Positions 14,080 through 21,902 of a stretch of 37,632 bases of DNA are shown piece after piece. The notes beneath the pieces are model-generated. The model did no database searches, was not told where the DNA came from, and saw only the letters and a program-made list of their open reading frames with translations. The position numbers were made by a program, and so were the translations under genes. The stretch is from a virus, in IMG/VR virus record IMGVR_UViG_3300008267_000141, positions 1 to 37,632 of that record; one strand, given 5' to 3'. Numbering within the stretch: position 1 is the stretch's first letter; the number at the start of each line of letters is the position of its first letter.

Positions 14080-14367
14080 ATGGCATCGACTGCTGCTACG
14101 GTCTTCTCGACCACTCCGACTCTGGGGATTGACCTTGACGACAAGGCTTCGACCCCGGCCTTTGCGCTCAATACGCGCATCAACGCTAACGACGGTCGCT
14201 CGCATCTGTATGTGCGGGCTTCGGAGGCTCTGTCCTCGACCCAGACCATCCTGATTGGCACCAGCGGCTCTGCGTCGTCGGATGCCGGTTCGGCTGGCTG
14301 GACCGTCAACACGACGGGTGGCGTTGCTTCGGGCCAGTATTTCTGGGCCAAGCGCACCGCTCTCTAA
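14080..14367 (+). CDS. Small Ser/Thr/Ala-rich virion protein, possible capsid decoration
   Basis: 95 residues, rich in Ser, Thr, Ala and Gly, predicted to be all beta, with a strong AAAGGAG site before ATG 14080. It directly follows the capsid gene and a transcription terminator follows it. These features fit a capsid decoration or head-fibre protein expressed at high level with the coat protein. The high number of Ser/Thr residues would also make it a possible acceptor for the glycan enzymes encoded next; that is inference. Confidence 0.6.
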   Translation: MASTAATVFSTTPTLGIDLDDKASTPAFALNTRINANDGRSHLYVRASEALSSTQTILIGTSGSASSDAGSAGWTVNTTGGVASGQYFWAKRTAL

Positions 14368-14414
14368 GCCTTCCGCCTGCCCTAGCCTCCACTGGGGTTA
14401 GGTGTTAGCCTAAG

Positions 14415-14444
14415 CCGCCCTCGGCTCGTCCGGGGGCGGTTTTT
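14415..14444 (+). terminator. Intrinsic terminator after the capsid block
   Basis: CCGCCC (14415-14420) pairs with GGGCGG (14434-14439) and is followed by TTTTT. A second small hairpin, CCTA-GCC with GGTTAGG, lies just before it. It should reduce transcription into the glycan and tail genes relative to the capsid genes. The ribosome site of the next gene lies right after it. Confidence 0.75.
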
Positions 14445-14459
14445 GCTATGGAGGTAGCG

Positions 14460-14630
14460 ATGGAATGGAAACCGATCAAAGACGCGCCAAAAGACCGCCG
14501 CTTGCTGCTTTGCGATGACAAGTGGGTTTCGTGCGGGCGCTGGATGGACGGCAAACACCAACAAGGATGGCGTCTTGATACCGGCGATGTCCGTGAACCG
14601 CTGTGGTTTTGCGAGATTATCAAGCCATGA
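14460..14630 (+). CDS. DUF551-like small protein
   Basis: 56 residues starting M-E-W-K-P-I-K-D-A-P-K-D, the W-x-x-I-x-x-A-P-x-D motif of DUF551-type phage proteins; a second such domain occurs at 33300-33908. Two Trp-rich strands follow, ending in W-F-C-E-I-I-K-P. Function of the family is unknown to me. GGAGG lies five bases before ATG 14460, and the stop overlaps the glycosyltransferase start (ATGA). Confidence 0.75.
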   Translation: MEWKPIKDAPKDRRLLLCDDKWVSCGRWMDGKHQQGWRLDTGDVREPLWFCEIIKP

Positions 14631-16060
14631 TTAACGTTGTCAGCGTCCGCGTCGGGGACAAATACCCGATTGAATACGTCACGAAGCTGCATGACGGCAT
14701 TGCCCGCCATCTGGACGAAGAACAGCGCCATTGGTGCCTGACTGACAAGCCGGACGAACTGCCGGAAGGCATCACGGCTATCGAGCATAGTGATGAAATG
14801 CCGGGCTGGTGGCAAAAGGTCTATTTGTTTTGCGAAGAAGCAATGCCGTGGGAACTAGGAGATGAGGTTCTGTATATGGACCTTGACGTATGTGTGACCG
14901 GCAGACTTGAGGGCTTGCCGCACGGCATTATTCAGGATTGGCATTGGCCGACCTATAACAGCAGCGTCATGCGTTGGCGTCACGGCGAACACGCGGACAT
15001 CTGGACGTGGTTTGAGCCGGAGTTCATGGAGTATAAATCCGAAACCCTGCAAGGCTTGCTGCCTAAAGGCCAAGTGAACGGCGGGGATCAAGAGTGGATC
15101 ACGCAAATCAGCAAGTGGGACACGTTCCCCGCTGATATGTTCGTGTCTTACCGTGACGCGGTGTCATGGCCTCCTGAGACGGCTAAGGCGGTTATATTCC
15201 ACGGACAGCCCAAGCCGCATGAAGTGACGGACGGGTGGGTGCCTGGTGTCTGGCGCGTTGGCGGCTATACGGCCATGCCAGAGCTAAAGGGCATGAACGT
15301 CTCGCATGACTTCGCCTATGCCAACGTGCGGGCCAACGTGCAGCGTGATTTGCCGTGGTTCTCCGGCTTCGGGGATCAGGACAAGGCTTGCGTCATTGTT
15401 GGCGGCGGTCCCTCGCTTTCGGACAGTGTGCAGGCCATCAAGGACCATCGCAGGCGAGGCGCGAAGATTATCAGCGTCAACAATGCGCTACGGTATCTGA
15501 CGGAACGGGCTGTCACGCCGGACGCTCATGTGATGCTGGACGCGCGGGAAGAAAACCTGCACATGGTCGATGATGCGCCAATGTCCGTGCGCTATTTCCT
15601 CGCCTCGCAGGTTCATCCGTGCGTGTTTGATGCGCTTTCTGGGCATGATGTTGTTCTGTGGCACAATGCGATGGGTTCGGGTGAAGAACTGATGGACATC
15701 ATCCAGCCGTGGTTCGACGACGGGCCTAACCAGAAGCCGTGCGTTCTGGTTCCGGGGGGCGGCACTGTTGGCCTTCGCGCTATCAATCTGGCGTGGCTGT
15801 CGGGATACAAGAAAATCCACCTTTACGGCTTTGACAGTTCGTATGCGGAAGGCAAGCATCACGCTTACTCGCAGAGCCTCAACGACGGGGAAGCCACGAT
15901 GGACGTGGTTCTGGCTGACAAGACATACACCTGCGCTCGCTGGATGATCCGGCAGGCAATGGAGTTTCAGCAGCAGGTGCTATACCTCAAGGACCGTGGC
16001 GTGAAGGTCATTGCCCACGGGGCTGGGCTGATTCCGGCAATGGGGAGGTTGTTAGCGTGA
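14627..16060 (+). CDS. Glycosyltransferase-DUF115 (MptE-like) fusion
   Basis: 477 residues in two parts. Residues 1-215 look like a nucleotide-sugar glycosyltransferase of GT8/GT32 type: a V-L-Y-M-D85-L-D87 metal-binding motif, N-S-S-V-M-R-W, G-D-Q-E-W-I and F-H-G-Q-P-K-P-H. Residues 250-477 match DUF115: C-V-I-V-G-G-G-P-S-L, an I-I-S-V-N-N-A strand, P-D-A-H-V-M-L-D, P-G-G-G-T-V-G-L-R-A and I-H-L-Y-G-F-D-S-S-Y. Related proteins with DUF115 are linked to flagellin glycosylation (Maf) in bacteria. The fusion is probably cytoplasmic and builds or transfers a sugar. Acceptor unknown: virion protein or host surface. ATGA coupling with the DUF551 gene. Confidence 0.8.
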   Translation: MINVVSVRVGDKYPIEYVTKLHDGIARHLDEEQRHWCLTDKPDELPEGITAIEHSDEMPGWWQKVYLFCEEAMPWELGDEVLYMDLDVCVTGRLEGLPHGIIQDWHWPTYNSSVMRWRHGEHADIWTWFEPEFMEYKSETLQGLLPKGQVNGGDQEWITQISKWDTFPADMFVSYRDAVSWPPETAKAVIFHGQPKPHEVTDGWVPGVWRVGGYTAMPELKGMNVSHDFAYANVRANVQRDLPWFSGFGDQDKACVIVGGGPSLSDSVQAIKDHRRRGAKIISVNNALRYLTERAVTPDAHVMLDAREENLHMVDDAPMSVRYFLASQVHPCVFDALSGHDVVLWHNAMGSGEELMDIIQPWFDDGPNQKPCVLVPGGGTVGLRAINLAWLSGYKKIHLYGFDSSYAEGKHHAYSQSLNDGEATMDVVLADKTYTCARWMIRQAMEFQQQVLYLKDRGVKVIAHGAGLIPAMGRLLA

Positions 16061-16230
16061 ACCAATACGACAAGCGCAACGACAACGACCGCCGCGCCGC
16101 ATGGGCGCGAAAGACGTGGTTCCCCGACGACGTGACAGACGCAGACTTGCTGATCGTGGAGCGGCCTGACTTTTTTGCGCCGGTCGATGCAAGGCGGCAT
16201 TTGTACGATGAGCGGGGTTTCGCAAAGTGA
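16057..16230 (+). CDS. Small Arg/Asp-rich protein in glycan cassette, 57 aa
   Basis: 57 residues, rich in Arg and Asp with several aromatic residues; no motif recognised. GTG 16057 overlaps the previous stop (GTGA) with GGGGAGG about ten bases upstream. The stop overlaps the GTG start of the FkbM gene. Its position between two glycan enzymes suggests an accessory role, but nothing in the sequence shows one. Confidence 0.6.
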   Translation: MNQYDKRNDNDRRAAWARKTWFPDDVTDADLLIVERPDFFAPVDARRHLYDERGFAK

Positions 16231-16805
16231 AACAGATTGACGGCCTTTGGTGGCCTGATTTTGACGTGCGGTGCCGTGCGGTGGTGGTCAGTGAGTGCGC
16301 CGCTGCTATGCCAGCCGTCCTGCCGTTGGTGGCAGAGAAGCGCGTTTGCGTCCAAGCTGGCGGCAATGTCGGAGTGTATCCGCTGGCGTTGTCCAAGGTG
16401 TTTGATCGGGTCATCACGTTTGAGCCTGATCGGGACAACCTCGATTGCCTGATTGAGAACGTGCGGGATGTTGCCATTGAGGTGCGATGGGGTGCGTTAG
16501 GCGCGGAGCCAGGAACGTGCGGCATCCTTCGCATCGACACTGACAACTGCGGTTCGCACAAGACGTTGCCGGGTGACGCTATTCCCGTTCGGACCATTGA
16601 CAGCCTCGACCTCGATCAGTGCGATTTGATCTGGCTGGACATTGAAGGCGCGGAGGCAGACGCCATCAAAGGCGCACTAGCGACAATCGAGAAGTTTTCG
16701 CCTATCATAGTGCTTGAAGAAAAGGGATTGGGTCCGAAAGCCGACCTGCCCGGTTATTCTCGCGTGATGCGGATTGGAAATGACACTGTGTATCGGAGGA
16801 CATAG
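16227..16805 (+). CDS. FkbM-family SAM-dependent methyltransferase
   Basis: 192 residues. SAM-binding V-Q-A-G-G-N-V-G-V-Y (42-51; the usual first Asp or Asn of motif I is Gln-Ala here), acidic F-E-P-D-R-D-N (65-71), and the family hallmark L-D-I-E-G-A-E (137-143). FkbM enzymes methylate hydroxyl groups of sugars or small molecules. Together with the glycosyltransferase fusion two genes upstream, it could cap or alter a glycan. Start is GTG 16227 (GTGA overlap). Such methyltransferases are recurrent in phages of this gene order, but their target has rarely been defined. Confidence 0.85.
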   Translation: MKQIDGLWWPDFDVRCRAVVVSECAAAMPAVLPLVAEKRVCVQAGGNVGVYPLALSKVFDRVITFEPDRDNLDCLIENVRDVAIEVRWGALGAEPGTCGILRIDTDNCGSHKTLPGDAIPVRTIDSLDLDQCDLIWLDIEGAEADAIKGALATIEKFSPIIVLEEKGLGPKADLPGYSRVMRIGNDTVYRRT

Positions 16806-17327
16806 ATGGATTATGTAGCGCCAGACGGACGGGATCGGGTTATCCCGCGTTTCCACATCAAGGCCGTGCGAAACAACTTCCTCTCTGCCAAGGAAGGCCG
16901 TGAAGTCTGGAACGATGAGGAATACGTTGAACTCATCGTGCCGGGCGACAACAAGAACATTGTTGACGTGCGCGTGAAGGACGAACACCGCGAGCGTTGG
17001 CCGACCAAATACGCGGCGTTCAAGGCGAACATGGAAGCCCCTGAAAGCGGCACTCCGTTGGACGAGTGGGCAGGCGTTGGCCGCAGTCAGGTCATGGAGC
17101 TTAACAGCGTCCATATCCGCACGGTGGAGCAACTTGCGGGCTTGTCTGACAGCCAGCTTGCCAAGGCTATCCCGATGGGCGGCAACGCGCTCCGTGCCAA
17201 GGCTCAACGGTTCATCGAGCAAACCGACGCTGAGAAGCCCCTGCAAGCGATGGAACAGCGCATCCGTGAGCTTGAGGAAAAACTGGCGCTGGCGGTTGAA
17301 AGCAAAGCAGAAAGGGCCGTGGCATGA
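16806..17327 (+). CDS. Virion-region protein with helix-hairpin-helix-like segment
   Basis: 173 residues. The first half (1-80) is beta-rich. Residues 83-140 resemble a helix-hairpin-helix: L-N-S-V-H-I-R-T-V-E-Q-L-A-G-L-S-D-S-Q-L then a G-G-N-A-L-R turn. The C-terminus (about 143-170) is a Glu/Lys coiled coil. A HhH motif binds DNA non-specifically or serves as a protein contact; the role in the particle is unknown. GGAGG precedes ATG 16806, so this gene starts independently of the glycan cassette. The next gene overlaps by four bases. Confidence 0.7.
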   Translation: MDYVAPDGRDRVIPRFHIKAVRNNFLSAKEGREVWNDEEYVELIVPGDNKNIVDVRVKDEHRERWPTKYAAFKANMEAPESGTPLDEWAGVGRSQVMELNSVHIRTVEQLAGLSDSQLAKAIPMGGNALRAKAQRFIEQTDAEKPLQAMEQRIRELEEKLALAVESKAERAVA

Positions 17328-17620
17328 GCGGGCTGGAACGAGACGTGATGTACAAGCCTGGTGCGACCTTCTTTAAGGATGGCAAGTTTCTCATGTTCCG
17401 CTATCAGGCGGATTCGTCGTCGGTGATTGGGCCGCGAGTTGCGACCGAAGCCGACAAGAAAACGCATGGCGCTGAGTATGCTATGTACCTCAAGGAAGCG
17501 TTTAATAACGCTCCCGTTGAGGCATTTGATCACGACGGGGTGGATGGTCCCGGCGGTGTTGCTTCACCTGCTGAACCTGAGCCGCCGCTTAAAAAGCGGG
17601 GCCGTCCTCCGAAGGTCTAA
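17324..17620 (+). CDS. Small protein with AT-hook-like C-terminus
   Basis: 98 residues. An N-terminal beta-rich part (M-Y-K-P-G-A-T-F-F-K-D-G) is followed by acidic residues, a Pro-rich linker and a terminal K-K-R-G-R-P-P-K, which matches the AT-hook core that enters the DNA minor groove. Proteins of this kind near phage head-completion genes are usual, without known function to me. ATGA overlap with the gene before. Confidence 0.65.
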   Translation: MSGLERDVMYKPGATFFKDGKFLMFRYQADSSSVIGPRVATEADKKTHGAEYAMYLKEAFNNAPVEAFDHDGVDGPGGVASPAEPEPPLKKRGRPPKV

Positions 17621-17623
17621 CCG

Positions 17624-18322
17624 ATGAACCTCTTGCAGATTGTACAGCGAGCCTGTCGCCTGCTTTCCATTCCGGTGCCAACCGAAGTGGTCAACTCGAC
17701 TGATACGCAAGTCCAGCAGCTTTACGCTCTCGCCAATGAGGAGGGAGATGAGCTTGCGGGTTCGTATGATTGGCAAATCATGCGGAGGCAGCATCTGTTC
17801 AATACGGTGGCAAGCGCGGTTCAATCGAGCGCAATCCCGTCTGACCTCGATCATTTCGTGGCTAACTCGTTCTTTAACCGGACGACGATGCGCTACATCT
17901 ACGGGCCGATTACCCCGCAAGAGTGGCAGGCTATCCAAGCGCAGCCTCAACTCAATCGGGTGTTTCTGGCGTTCATTGAGCGTGACGGGCAGTTCCTTGT
18001 TACCCCGACGCCGGGTGCAGGCCAGCAGATTGCTTACGAATACATCACGCGGCAATGGGCCAAGTCGGCGGCTGGTGTCCCGCAGGCTGAGTTTCTGGCC
18101 GATACAGACGAGACGTATCTTGATGACAAGCTCTTTCCGCTTGGCCTTCGCTGGCGCTTCCTCAAGTCTAAGGGCCTCGATTACGCGGAGGATTTTCGCA
18201 CTTATCAAAGCGAAAAGTCGCAACGCATGGCGCGGGATGGCGGCAATACCATTGTGGATTCCACGGGCGGCAACTACTACGGATGGGCCACTAACATCCA
18301 GATGGGTGGGTTTCCGGGGTGA
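17624..18322 (+). CDS. Head-tail adaptor, P22 gp4-like tail accessory factor
   Basis: 232 residues. Helical N-terminus (L-L-Q-I-V-Q-R-A-C-R-L-L, residues 3-14), the W-Q-I-M-R-R strand (about 50-55), and a C-terminal region with L-R-W-R-F-L-K-S-K-G. Size, position after portal/capsid genes and helix pattern fit the adaptor ring that binds the portal in P22-like particles. AAGG lies before ATG 17624. I rely on position and general resemblance, so the gp4 label is tentative. Confidence 0.7.
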   Translation: MNLLQIVQRACRLLSIPVPTEVVNSTDTQVQQLYALANEEGDELAGSYDWQIMRRQHLFNTVASAVQSSAIPSDLDHFVANSFFNRTTMRYIYGPITPQEWQAIQAQPQLNRVFLAFIERDGQFLVTPTPGAGQQIAYEYITRQWAKSAAGVPQAEFLADTDETYLDDKLFPLGLRWRFLKSKGLDYAEDFRTYQSEKSQRMARDGGNTIVDSTGGNYYGWATNIQMGGFPG

Positions 18323-18513
18323 CGTTCTTCCTGACCATCGCTGACACGAAGAACCAGGAGACGCAGCGCAAGAAGCTCAACACGCTGCTGGCGACCTATG
18401 GCACGGGCTATGGTTCGTCCCTCCCTTCGGCCACGCTTTCACCGGAAGGCCGTCTGTTCTATGTCGGGTCGCAGGGTTATCAGAACCGTGCGGGAACGTG
18501 GGTGGCGCTATGA
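18319..18513 (+). CDS. Small virion-region protein, 64 aa
   Basis: 64 residues. GTG 18319 overlaps the adaptor stop and the end overlaps the next start (ATGA), so it is locked between two structural genes. The chain is predicted beta with a Gly/Tyr/Ser-rich middle (about 27-36). No family recognised. Perhaps a minor tail or head-completion protein. Confidence 0.55.
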   Translation: MTFFLTIADTKNQETQRKKLNTLLATYGTGYGSSLPSATLSPEGRLFYVGSQGYQNRAGTWVAL

Positions 18514-20195
18514 GGCAGGCAGCACAGCGATACGGTCGCCAGCCTCTACAGTCGGCGTCTCAACAGCGGGTGTCGATTGGCCGTGCGGTTCCGGCTCCGG
18601 TTGGCGGGTGGGATGCTCAATCCCCGCTGGCTAATATGCCGCCTGAAAACGCGGTCATTCTGGACAACTTCATCCCTCGCGCTGGCTATGTGGAACTGCG
18701 TAAGGGCTATGTGCCGTGGCAGGAAGGGCTAGTCCTCCCGACTGAATCCATCCTTGTCTGGCGCGGTCAGACGCTGGCCTTGGCGGATGATATTTTCGCG
18801 GCTTGTGGCGGCAGCATCTTTGACATTAGCAATCAAGGCGATGCGCCGGTTGAGGTGTTCACCAACGCGGGCAACGCTCGCTGGCAATGGCTAAACTTCT
18901 CAAACGATGCGGGGACGTTCCTCGTCGCTGCGAACGGTGCTGTAGAACCGATCTATTACAACGGCACATCGTTTGCATCGACGACCATCACGGGGACGGC
19001 TGGCGTCATCACGCTAGACCCTCGCACGTTGGTCGATGTGATGGACCACAAAGGGCGTCTGTTCTTTGTGCAAGAGGACAGCCTCCGCGTCTGGTTCCTT
19101 GAGCCGTTCGCCATTCAGGGTGACGCTAATCTGCTGGACCTCGGGCCTATCTTCGACAAGGGCGGCTCAATCCTTTGCCAAGCCACTTGGACGCTTGATG
19201 GCGGCTCCGGTGCGGATGATCTAGCGGTATGGGTGACGACACAAGGTCAGGTGGCTGTCTATCAGGGCCTAGACCCCTCGGACGCTAACAACTGGGCGCT
19301 TGTCGGGGTGTATGACCTTGGCCTGCCTCTCTCGCGCCGGTCGCTCATCAAATACGGTTCGGACCTCGTTCTGCTGACCACGGACGGGGTGGTGCCTCTC
19401 TCGCAAGCCCTGAAACTCGACCGCGCACAAGAGAACCTCGTGGCTCTGACGCAGCGTATTCAGAACGCATTTCAGCAGGCCACGCAACGCTATCGCGGCA
19501 ACTTTGGATGGGAAGGCGCTCTCTATACCAAGGGGACGCTGGCAATCTTCAACGTGCCCACGGCGAGCCTCACGCGGTCGGAACAATACGTCCAGAATGT
19601 TCAGACGGGGGCCTGGTGCCGGTTCACGGGCATCAATGCATTCTGTTGGTCCGTCGCCAATGACCAGATGCTGTTTGGTGGCTCGGATGGCGTCTATCTA
19701 TGGGACGTGGGCTATGCTGATAATGAGGGCGGCATCGTCGGGGACATTAAGACGGCGTTCAACTATTTCGGCTCACGCGGAAGCCTCAAGAAATTTGAGA
19801 TGCTGCAACCCGTGCTGCGGATCGCGGGCGACCTCGCTCCGGCTGTGGAGATTGTGACGGACTTCAAAGAACGCGCTCCGACTGCCGTTCCTACGACCAT
19901 CACCACGACGGGCGGTAAGTGGGACACGGGCTTGTGGGATGTGGCTCTGTGGTCGCCCAGCACGGAAACGCGCGATAGCTGGACGAGCGTTACGGGCATT
20001 GGCTATTGCGGGGCGGTGCGCTTGCGGGTGTTACCGCCTCCGCTGATCTATACCGACCTTGGCGTTGATGACGTGGATTTGGTTTCCTACGGCGACGGCA
20101 TCGTGGCGCTGTCCTACACCCGCAACACCAACGCGCCGTGCGAGATTATCGCGTTCAATGTGAAATACCAAAACCAGACGGGCGGGCAGCTTTGA
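18510..20195 (+). CDS. Tail hub/stabilisation protein (P22 gp10-like position)
   Basis: 561 residues. After a basic start comes the conserved-looking V-G-G-W-D-A-Q-S-P-L-A-N-M-P-P-E-N-A region (about 32-50), followed by many short beta strands up to 560, suggesting a propeller-like fold. No catalytic motif. In podoviruses of this gene order such a protein is the large tail-hub or DNA-stabilising component. ATG 18510 overlaps the previous stop. The identity with gp10 is inferred from position, not from a match I can show. Confidence 0.7.
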   Translation: MRQAAQRYGRQPLQSASQQRVSIGRAVPAPVGGWDAQSPLANMPPENAVILDNFIPRAGYVELRKGYVPWQEGLVLPTESILVWRGQTLALADDIFAACGGSIFDISNQGDAPVEVFTNAGNARWQWLNFSNDAGTFLVAANGAVEPIYYNGTSFASTTITGTAGVITLDPRTLVDVMDHKGRLFFVQEDSLRVWFLEPFAIQGDANLLDLGPIFDKGGSILCQATWTLDGGSGADDLAVWVTTQGQVAVYQGLDPSDANNWALVGVYDLGLPLSRRSLIKYGSDLVLLTTDGVVPLSQALKLDRAQENLVALTQRIQNAFQQATQRYRGNFGWEGALYTKGTLAIFNVPTASLTRSEQYVQNVQTGAWCRFTGINAFCWSVANDQMLFGGSDGVYLWDVGYADNEGGIVGDIKTAFNYFGSRGSLKKFEMLQPVLRIAGDLAPAVEIVTDFKERAPTAVPTTITTTGGKWDTGLWDVALWSPSTETRDSWTSVTGIGYCGAVRLRVLPPPLIYTDLGVDDVDLVSYGDGIVALSYTRNTNAPCEIIAFNVKYQNQTGGQL

Positions 20196-20353
20196 TGTAT
20201 TGGATAGTCAGGCTCCCTATGATATTTCTGGAAATTGGTTGGGAACCAAAGGTTTCGTGGAACTGGCATCGCGACGGCGATGGGACGGGCCACGCAGGGA
20301 AGCGCGGGCGTCGTCGGACGCAAAGCGGTCCCGTAAGATTGAGCGACGGGTGA
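20195..20353 (+). CDS. Small protein with hydrophobic N-terminus, 52 aa
   Basis: 52 residues. The first 16 are hydrophobic (Y-W-I-V-R-L-P-M-I-F-L-E-I), then Trp-rich and finally a basic G-K-R-G-R-R-R tail. ATG 20195 overlaps the tail-hub stop (TGATG) but there is no separate ribosome site. It could be a small membrane-associated protein or a remnant. Function unknown. Confidence 0.45.
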   Translation: MYWIVRLPMIFLEIGWEPKVSWNWHRDGDGTGHAGKRGRRRTQSGPVRLSDG

Positions 20354-20362
20354 GGAGAGATT

Positions 20363-20830
20363 GTGAGGCTAGTCTCCGGCCCCTTCTCCCCCCTAGTCGC
20401 TCAATGGGTAGCAGATCAGATTGGGCATGGTCTGGACTGGGGACCGTGCGAGGCTATCGGGGTAGTCGATAAGCACGATAACCTTATCGGAGGCGTCGTC
20501 TTTAACGCCTATCAGCCCCAATACCGTAACATAGAGGTCAGTTTTGCCTCGATACGCTCCGATTGGTTGACGCCTCGCCTAGTGACGGGTATCTTGCGTT
20601 ATCCGTTCTATCAGCTTGGAGCGGCGAGAATCACCAGCCTGACGCCAAAGAAGTTGCGTCCCGCTCGCCAGTTTCTCTCAAAGTTTGGTTTCAAACATGA
20701 GGGGACTATCCGGCGTGGTTATGGTGATGACGATTGCATCATCTCCGGTCTCCTCGAAAGCGAGTGGCGTTGCCATCGCTTCAACAAGGAGCGCGTGAGT
20801 GAGCAAGCCGAGACCGCCAGCCGCACCTGA
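20363..20830 (+). CDS. GNAT-family N-acetyltransferase-like protein
   Basis: 155 residues with the GNAT layout: strands and helix in the first half, a central strand N-I-E-V-S-F-A, then R-x-x-x-G-I-L-R-Y-P-F-Y-Q-L-G-A-A-R-I, and the late motif A-R-Q-F-L-S-K-F-G-F-K-H-E-G-T-I-R-R-G typical of ribosomal-protein-type acetyltransferases. The acetyl-CoA loop (R/Q-x-x-G-x-A) is degenerate. Known GNATs move an acetyl group to amines; the target here is unknown. GAGGAGAG lies just before GTG 20363. It overlaps the next gene by 32 bases. Confidence 0.75.
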   Translation: MRLVSGPFSPLVAQWVADQIGHGLDWGPCEAIGVVDKHDNLIGGVVFNAYQPQYRNIEVSFASIRSDWLTPRLVTGILRYPFYQLGAARITSLTPKKLRPARQFLSKFGFKHEGTIRRGYGDDDCIISGLLESEWRCHRFNKERVSEQAETASRT

Positions 20831-21902
20831 TCCGGTCCAACTGGCCAACGCTCAGTCAACGGCCAATACCGCGACGGCGCGTGAGCAGCAGCGGCTAAAC
20901 ATGATCAACACGACCGGCCCGCAAGGCTCGGTTCGTTATATCGCTGACCCTTCGGCACCCGGCGGCTATCGTCAAGAAACGTCCCTCAGCCCGCTTGAGC
21001 AGCAGAACTACGACCGCTCAACCGGCGTTTATGGTAGCGCCCTCGACACGGCTGGTCAGCAGATTGGTCGCGTAAACCAGGCGCTTGGCCAAGGTCTCAA
21101 CACCGAAGGCCTGCCCGACCTGCAAGGCTTCAACGCGCCAGACTTTGACCGTCAACGGTTTGAGGATTCGGTTTATGCGAGCCAGACCCGCCGCCTCGAT
21201 CCACAGTTTCAGCGGCTTGAGAGGTCGCAAGATGCACGTCTTGCCGCGCAGGGCCTTGGAGCGAATAGCGAGGCAACGCGAAACCTTCGATCTGATTTTG
21301 CTAGAGATCGAAACGACGCATACGGAGAGGCTGCAAACCAAGCCATCCAAGCCGGTGGTGCGGAGCAATCTCGCGCAATTCAGAACGCCATTGCGGGTGG
21401 GACATTCGGTAATCAGGCGCGGACGCAGGGCCTGCAAGAGCGGGCTTATATCCAGAACCAGCCGCTTCAGCAGCTTCAAGCCCTGCTAGGCACGGGCCAG
21501 GTCGGTATGCCTACCGGCATCCAATACAGCCCGACCGGCGTGGCGCAGACGGACGTTCTCGGCGCTAATGCGCTGTCGCAGCAGCAACTGAACAGCAACT
21601 ATCAAGCCAAAATGGCTCAAAACAACGCTCTTATGAGCGGGCTGTTCCAACTTGGCGGCGCGGCAATTGGCGCGGGCGGTCAAATTTCAGCAGCACGGCA
21701 AACACCGTCTGACCGTCGCCTTAAGCGTGACATCAAACGCGTTGGCACGATGGCTAACGGCCTGCCGGTCTATGAGTATCGCTATGTTTGGGGCCGCAAG
21801 CGCCACATCGGCGTAATGGCTCAAGACGTGCTTAAGGCTGGCATTGATGCGGTGGTCCGTCACTGGACGGGCTTCCTCATGGTTGATTACGGGAAGCTCT
21901 AA
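20799..21902 (+). CDS. Virion protein with C-terminal S74 intramolecular chaperone domain
   Basis: 367 residues. The first 290 are Gln/Asn/Ala/Arg-rich and helical, resembling internal (ejected) or tail proteins. The last 65 match the S74/endosialidase chaperone: S-D-R-R-L-K-R-D-I (about 305-313), Y-E-Y-R-Y-V-W, then H-I-G-V-M-A-Q-D-V. That domain trimerises tail fibres and is normally cut off at the Ser of S-D. A chaperone domain without a visible beta-helix before it is less usual. GTG 20799 lies after AAGGAG, inside the GNAT gene. Confidence 0.8.
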   Translation: MSKPRPPAAPDPVQLANAQSTANTATAREQQRLNMINTTGPQGSVRYIADPSAPGGYRQETSLSPLEQQNYDRSTGVYGSALDTAGQQIGRVNQALGQGLNTEGLPDLQGFNAPDFDRQRFEDSVYASQTRRLDPQFQRLERSQDARLAAQGLGANSEATRNLRSDFARDRNDAYGEAANQAIQAGGAEQSRAIQNAIAGGTFGNQARTQGLQERAYIQNQPLQQLQALLGTGQVGMPTGIQYSPTGVAQTDVLGANALSQQQLNSNYQAKMAQNNALMSGLFQLGGAAIGAGGQISAARQTPSDRRLKRDIKRVGTMANGLPVYEYRYVWGRKRHIGVMAQDVLKAGIDAVVRHWTGFLMVDYGKL

